Shown here: positions 28,801-30,657 of the stretch, piece after piece
How positions within the stretch are numbered: position 1 is the stretch's first letter
Layout: the number at the start of each line of letters is the position of its first letter
Assembly (NCBI GenBank): GCA_003427395.1
Contig: BFEA01000349.1
Location: 1,168,817 to 1,199,473 of the forward strand
Length of the DNA: 30,657 nucleotides
Reading direction: 5' to 3'
Origin: Chara braunii
Lineage: Eukaryota > Streptophyta > Charophyceae > Charales > Characeae
Notes under the pieces: model-generated
What the model was told of the DNA's origin: nothing
The model's input: only the letters and a program-made list of their open reading frames with translations
Database searches by the model: none
Program-made: the position numbers and the translations under genes

Positions 28801-30623
28801 ATAGCTCCTTCGCTGTCTCTCAAACTTCGAATGCACCCAGCACAAATTTGCGCCAGGTTCGTTTACTCCCACTCCTCACTGCGTCAGCGCCTGTTGTTCC
28901 GCTGTCTGACTCCTCCGCTCTCCCCTATCGATCGCTGTTCTCTTCTGCTTTGCACGCACGTTCACGACTTTCACGTCCGGATCCAACTTTCCCCTTTTCT
29001 TTTTACCTTTGCCCGCCTGTCGTTGCGCTTCTTCTACTTCTTTACGTGCACCTGACGCAGTCCGACAGCCGGGTTCGGCCTTTCCCCCCTCTCTACATCC
29101 ATCACTTCCAAACCCCATCGCTGTCTCCGTCCGCCTTACCCCTGGCTTAGCGCTCGTTGCCGCCTCCGCCTTGCTCCACAGCCTCAGCGCCCGTCGCAGC
29201 GGCCCACCATGACGACTTCAACACCTGCGGCCTCTGTTGAGTTAGTCACGAGGCAGCTTTAGCCCTGCTCACGGAGGTACTGCTGNAGTATACCCACATT
29301 CTCCCCCCTTCANTGTCTTCGGCTCCCCGCCCAGCCGTGCCTATTCCCCTTCAGCTCAGGTACCGTGGGGCNCTGCGATTTGACATAGGCAGCAAGGTGA
29401 TTCGGTGTATAGGTCTCACCCGCCGAAGAGTGTTGGGACGACTTCCCTGCCGAATTGATCGACCTAAGAGGCGGATGACATCGAATCTGTGCGGGGCATG
29501 TCGAGCTACCAGGGCGACCCTTCATGCACTGTCCCTAGTGGTTGTAGCAGGCGAGAATCTTGTGGGACCGGGGCAGAGAGGGGTCCCGTGAAACTACTGC
29601 CCGCACCCAGTATCTCGGCGGGCCTCCTCCTCGCGGCAGCNGTGGTTGGTACGCCCGCGGTAAAGCCCCTGCCAACCTCTNGCTACAGCCCCACAGGCTA
29701 GCTCGGGACACGCTTCAATTCCCTTTCACTTCGTGGGCTAACCGCCCATCAACTCGCATGCATGTTAAACTCGCCGGCCCGTGTTTTAAGTCAAACCAGA
29801 TAAGGAAATTTCATTGGCACCCCGAACACGTAGGAAGTACTAAGAAGTAATAAGTCAACCAAAAGAGGTGTGCGCTCAAGGTCCTCGACCNTCGAGCCGA
29901 CCTTCAAACCCCGGTATCGCGCCTGAGTCAAGAAACGCCGGAGCAAAATAATAATAAATAATACAACGATAAATAAAAATATATAAAAACTTTAGATCNT
30001 CAGAATATGACCAACGAGGAAAAATAACCCGCTAGAACCGCTCTTAAGCCGTCGACGGCAAAACCAAGGGGGATAGCCCTGCCGGGCTCCCAACTCCTCG
30101 GTCCCTTCGCACTACTCTGATATCCTCGCGATGTCGCCGTTCGTTCTTGATCCCTGAATCTCTCAGATGAAAGTCCAACACCATAACCAATAGTATTCTA
30201 TGCAAGGCTGAGTCTAGTTTTGACGGATGCCTAAATAAACCGATACTGCGCGACGCGCAGACCTACCGAAACGTTTTTCAAAAATCACATTGNNGTCGAC
30301 ACCGTCCTCCGCATGTACGCACAAGTCACAACCAAGCGCACCAATCAGGAGACAAATCTTTTTAATCCTAGCTTAATTAGAAGGATAAAAGTCTGGCCGG
30401 CGACCAACGCCNGCTTTCACNATCATTAAAAGCAAAAGAGATCACGCGCGCNTTAAGCCTGNGCGCCCACACACTCTCTGCTCTAGTCAACAATCCTGTC
30501 AATGTAAACCGCAGACGCAGCCGCACCTCGTGCGGTATACTTAAACTTTAAACCAAACTTATCTTTTCTCGCTTGCAAAAACCAGGGTGGATACCCATGT
30601 AAGGGTATTCGCACCGACAACGG
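28801..30623. other. Non-coding stretch with ambiguous bases, no gene seen
   Basis: Scattered single Ns indicate a low-quality consensus. Pyrimidine-rich sequence to about 29200 gives several overlapping short frames with Ser/Pro/Leu bias and no domain. A perfect palindrome, CTGCGCG-A-CGCGCAG, lies at 30246-30260. Confidence 0.4.
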
Positions 30624-30657
30624 CCCACCCACGCACCACCCACCCACCCACCCACCC
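30624..30657 (+). repeat. (CCCA)n microsatellite at the window end
   Basis: CCCA/CCAC units run to the last base, so its true length is not known from this window. Confidence 0.9.

Noticed and set aside
28710-29212. Overlapping Ser/Pro/Leu-rich plus-strand frames
   Set aside because: They arise from pyrimidine-rich sequence, one contains an N, and several frames are open at once.
29808-29830. Plus-strand primer binding site (TTGGCACCCCGAAC)
   Set aside because: It resembles a primer site only in its first bases, I cannot match it to a known tRNA end, and no LTR end was found beside it.

Overview
The window looks like repeat-rich intergenic and intronic nuclear DNA of a streptophyte (a plant-lineage eukaryote), most likely one with motile sperm, such as a charophyte alga or a seedless plant. 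This is inference. It rests on plant-type primer binding sites (initiator tRNA-Met, tRNA-Asp) in LTR retrotransposons and on an isolated exon of an axonemal inner-arm dynein heavy chain, a protein that flowering plants lack. There is no bacterial gene organisation. The assembly is imperfect: one 75-base N run (12037-12111) and scattered single Ns after 27779.

Bases 115-12338 are one large Ty3/gypsy-type LTR retrotransposon on the + strand: a long 5' LTR from 115, a tRNA-Met-like primer site at 2440, gag with a CCHC knuckle (2585-4130), protease and reverse transcriptase (4131-6139), RNase H (6140-6717), a PHD-type zinc finger directly followed by integrase (6686-8443), then about 2 kb of extra coding sequence after integrase (8388-10427), and a 3' LTR (10666-12338) that is cut off before its expected end. 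The copy is dead. It has several frameshifts and in-frame stops, an altered protease active site, part of RNase H missing, and a probable loss of the first integrase aspartate. The PHD finger in pol and the post-integrase genes are its most unusual parts.

Bases 12339-18331 are a patchwork: a minus-strand LTR element end with a tRNA-Met-like primer site (13669-13683), a telomere-like inverted repeat, a ~50-bp tandem repeat, the dynein exon (15067-15408) with both splice sites, a small candidate MITE and a 5'-truncated LINE (17236-18331).

Bases 18332-30657 contain almost no recognisable coding sequence. There is one unassigned 142-codon minus-strand ORF (20289-20717) and an 18-base match to the 3' end of tRNA-Asp at 22972-22989, which marks a minus-strand LTR retrotransposon whose LTR extends to the right. 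The striking feature here is short perfect hairpins whose arm sequences differ from copy to copy while the flanks or loops stay similar: 18637-19548, 25609-26332 (a constant ~21-nt loop with co-varying arms) and 28190-28800 (about four ~179-bp tandem units, each with a different hairpin at the same place). A separate alternating ~120-bp tandem repeat lies at 24760-25350. The hairpin families are the best candidates for something undescribed.
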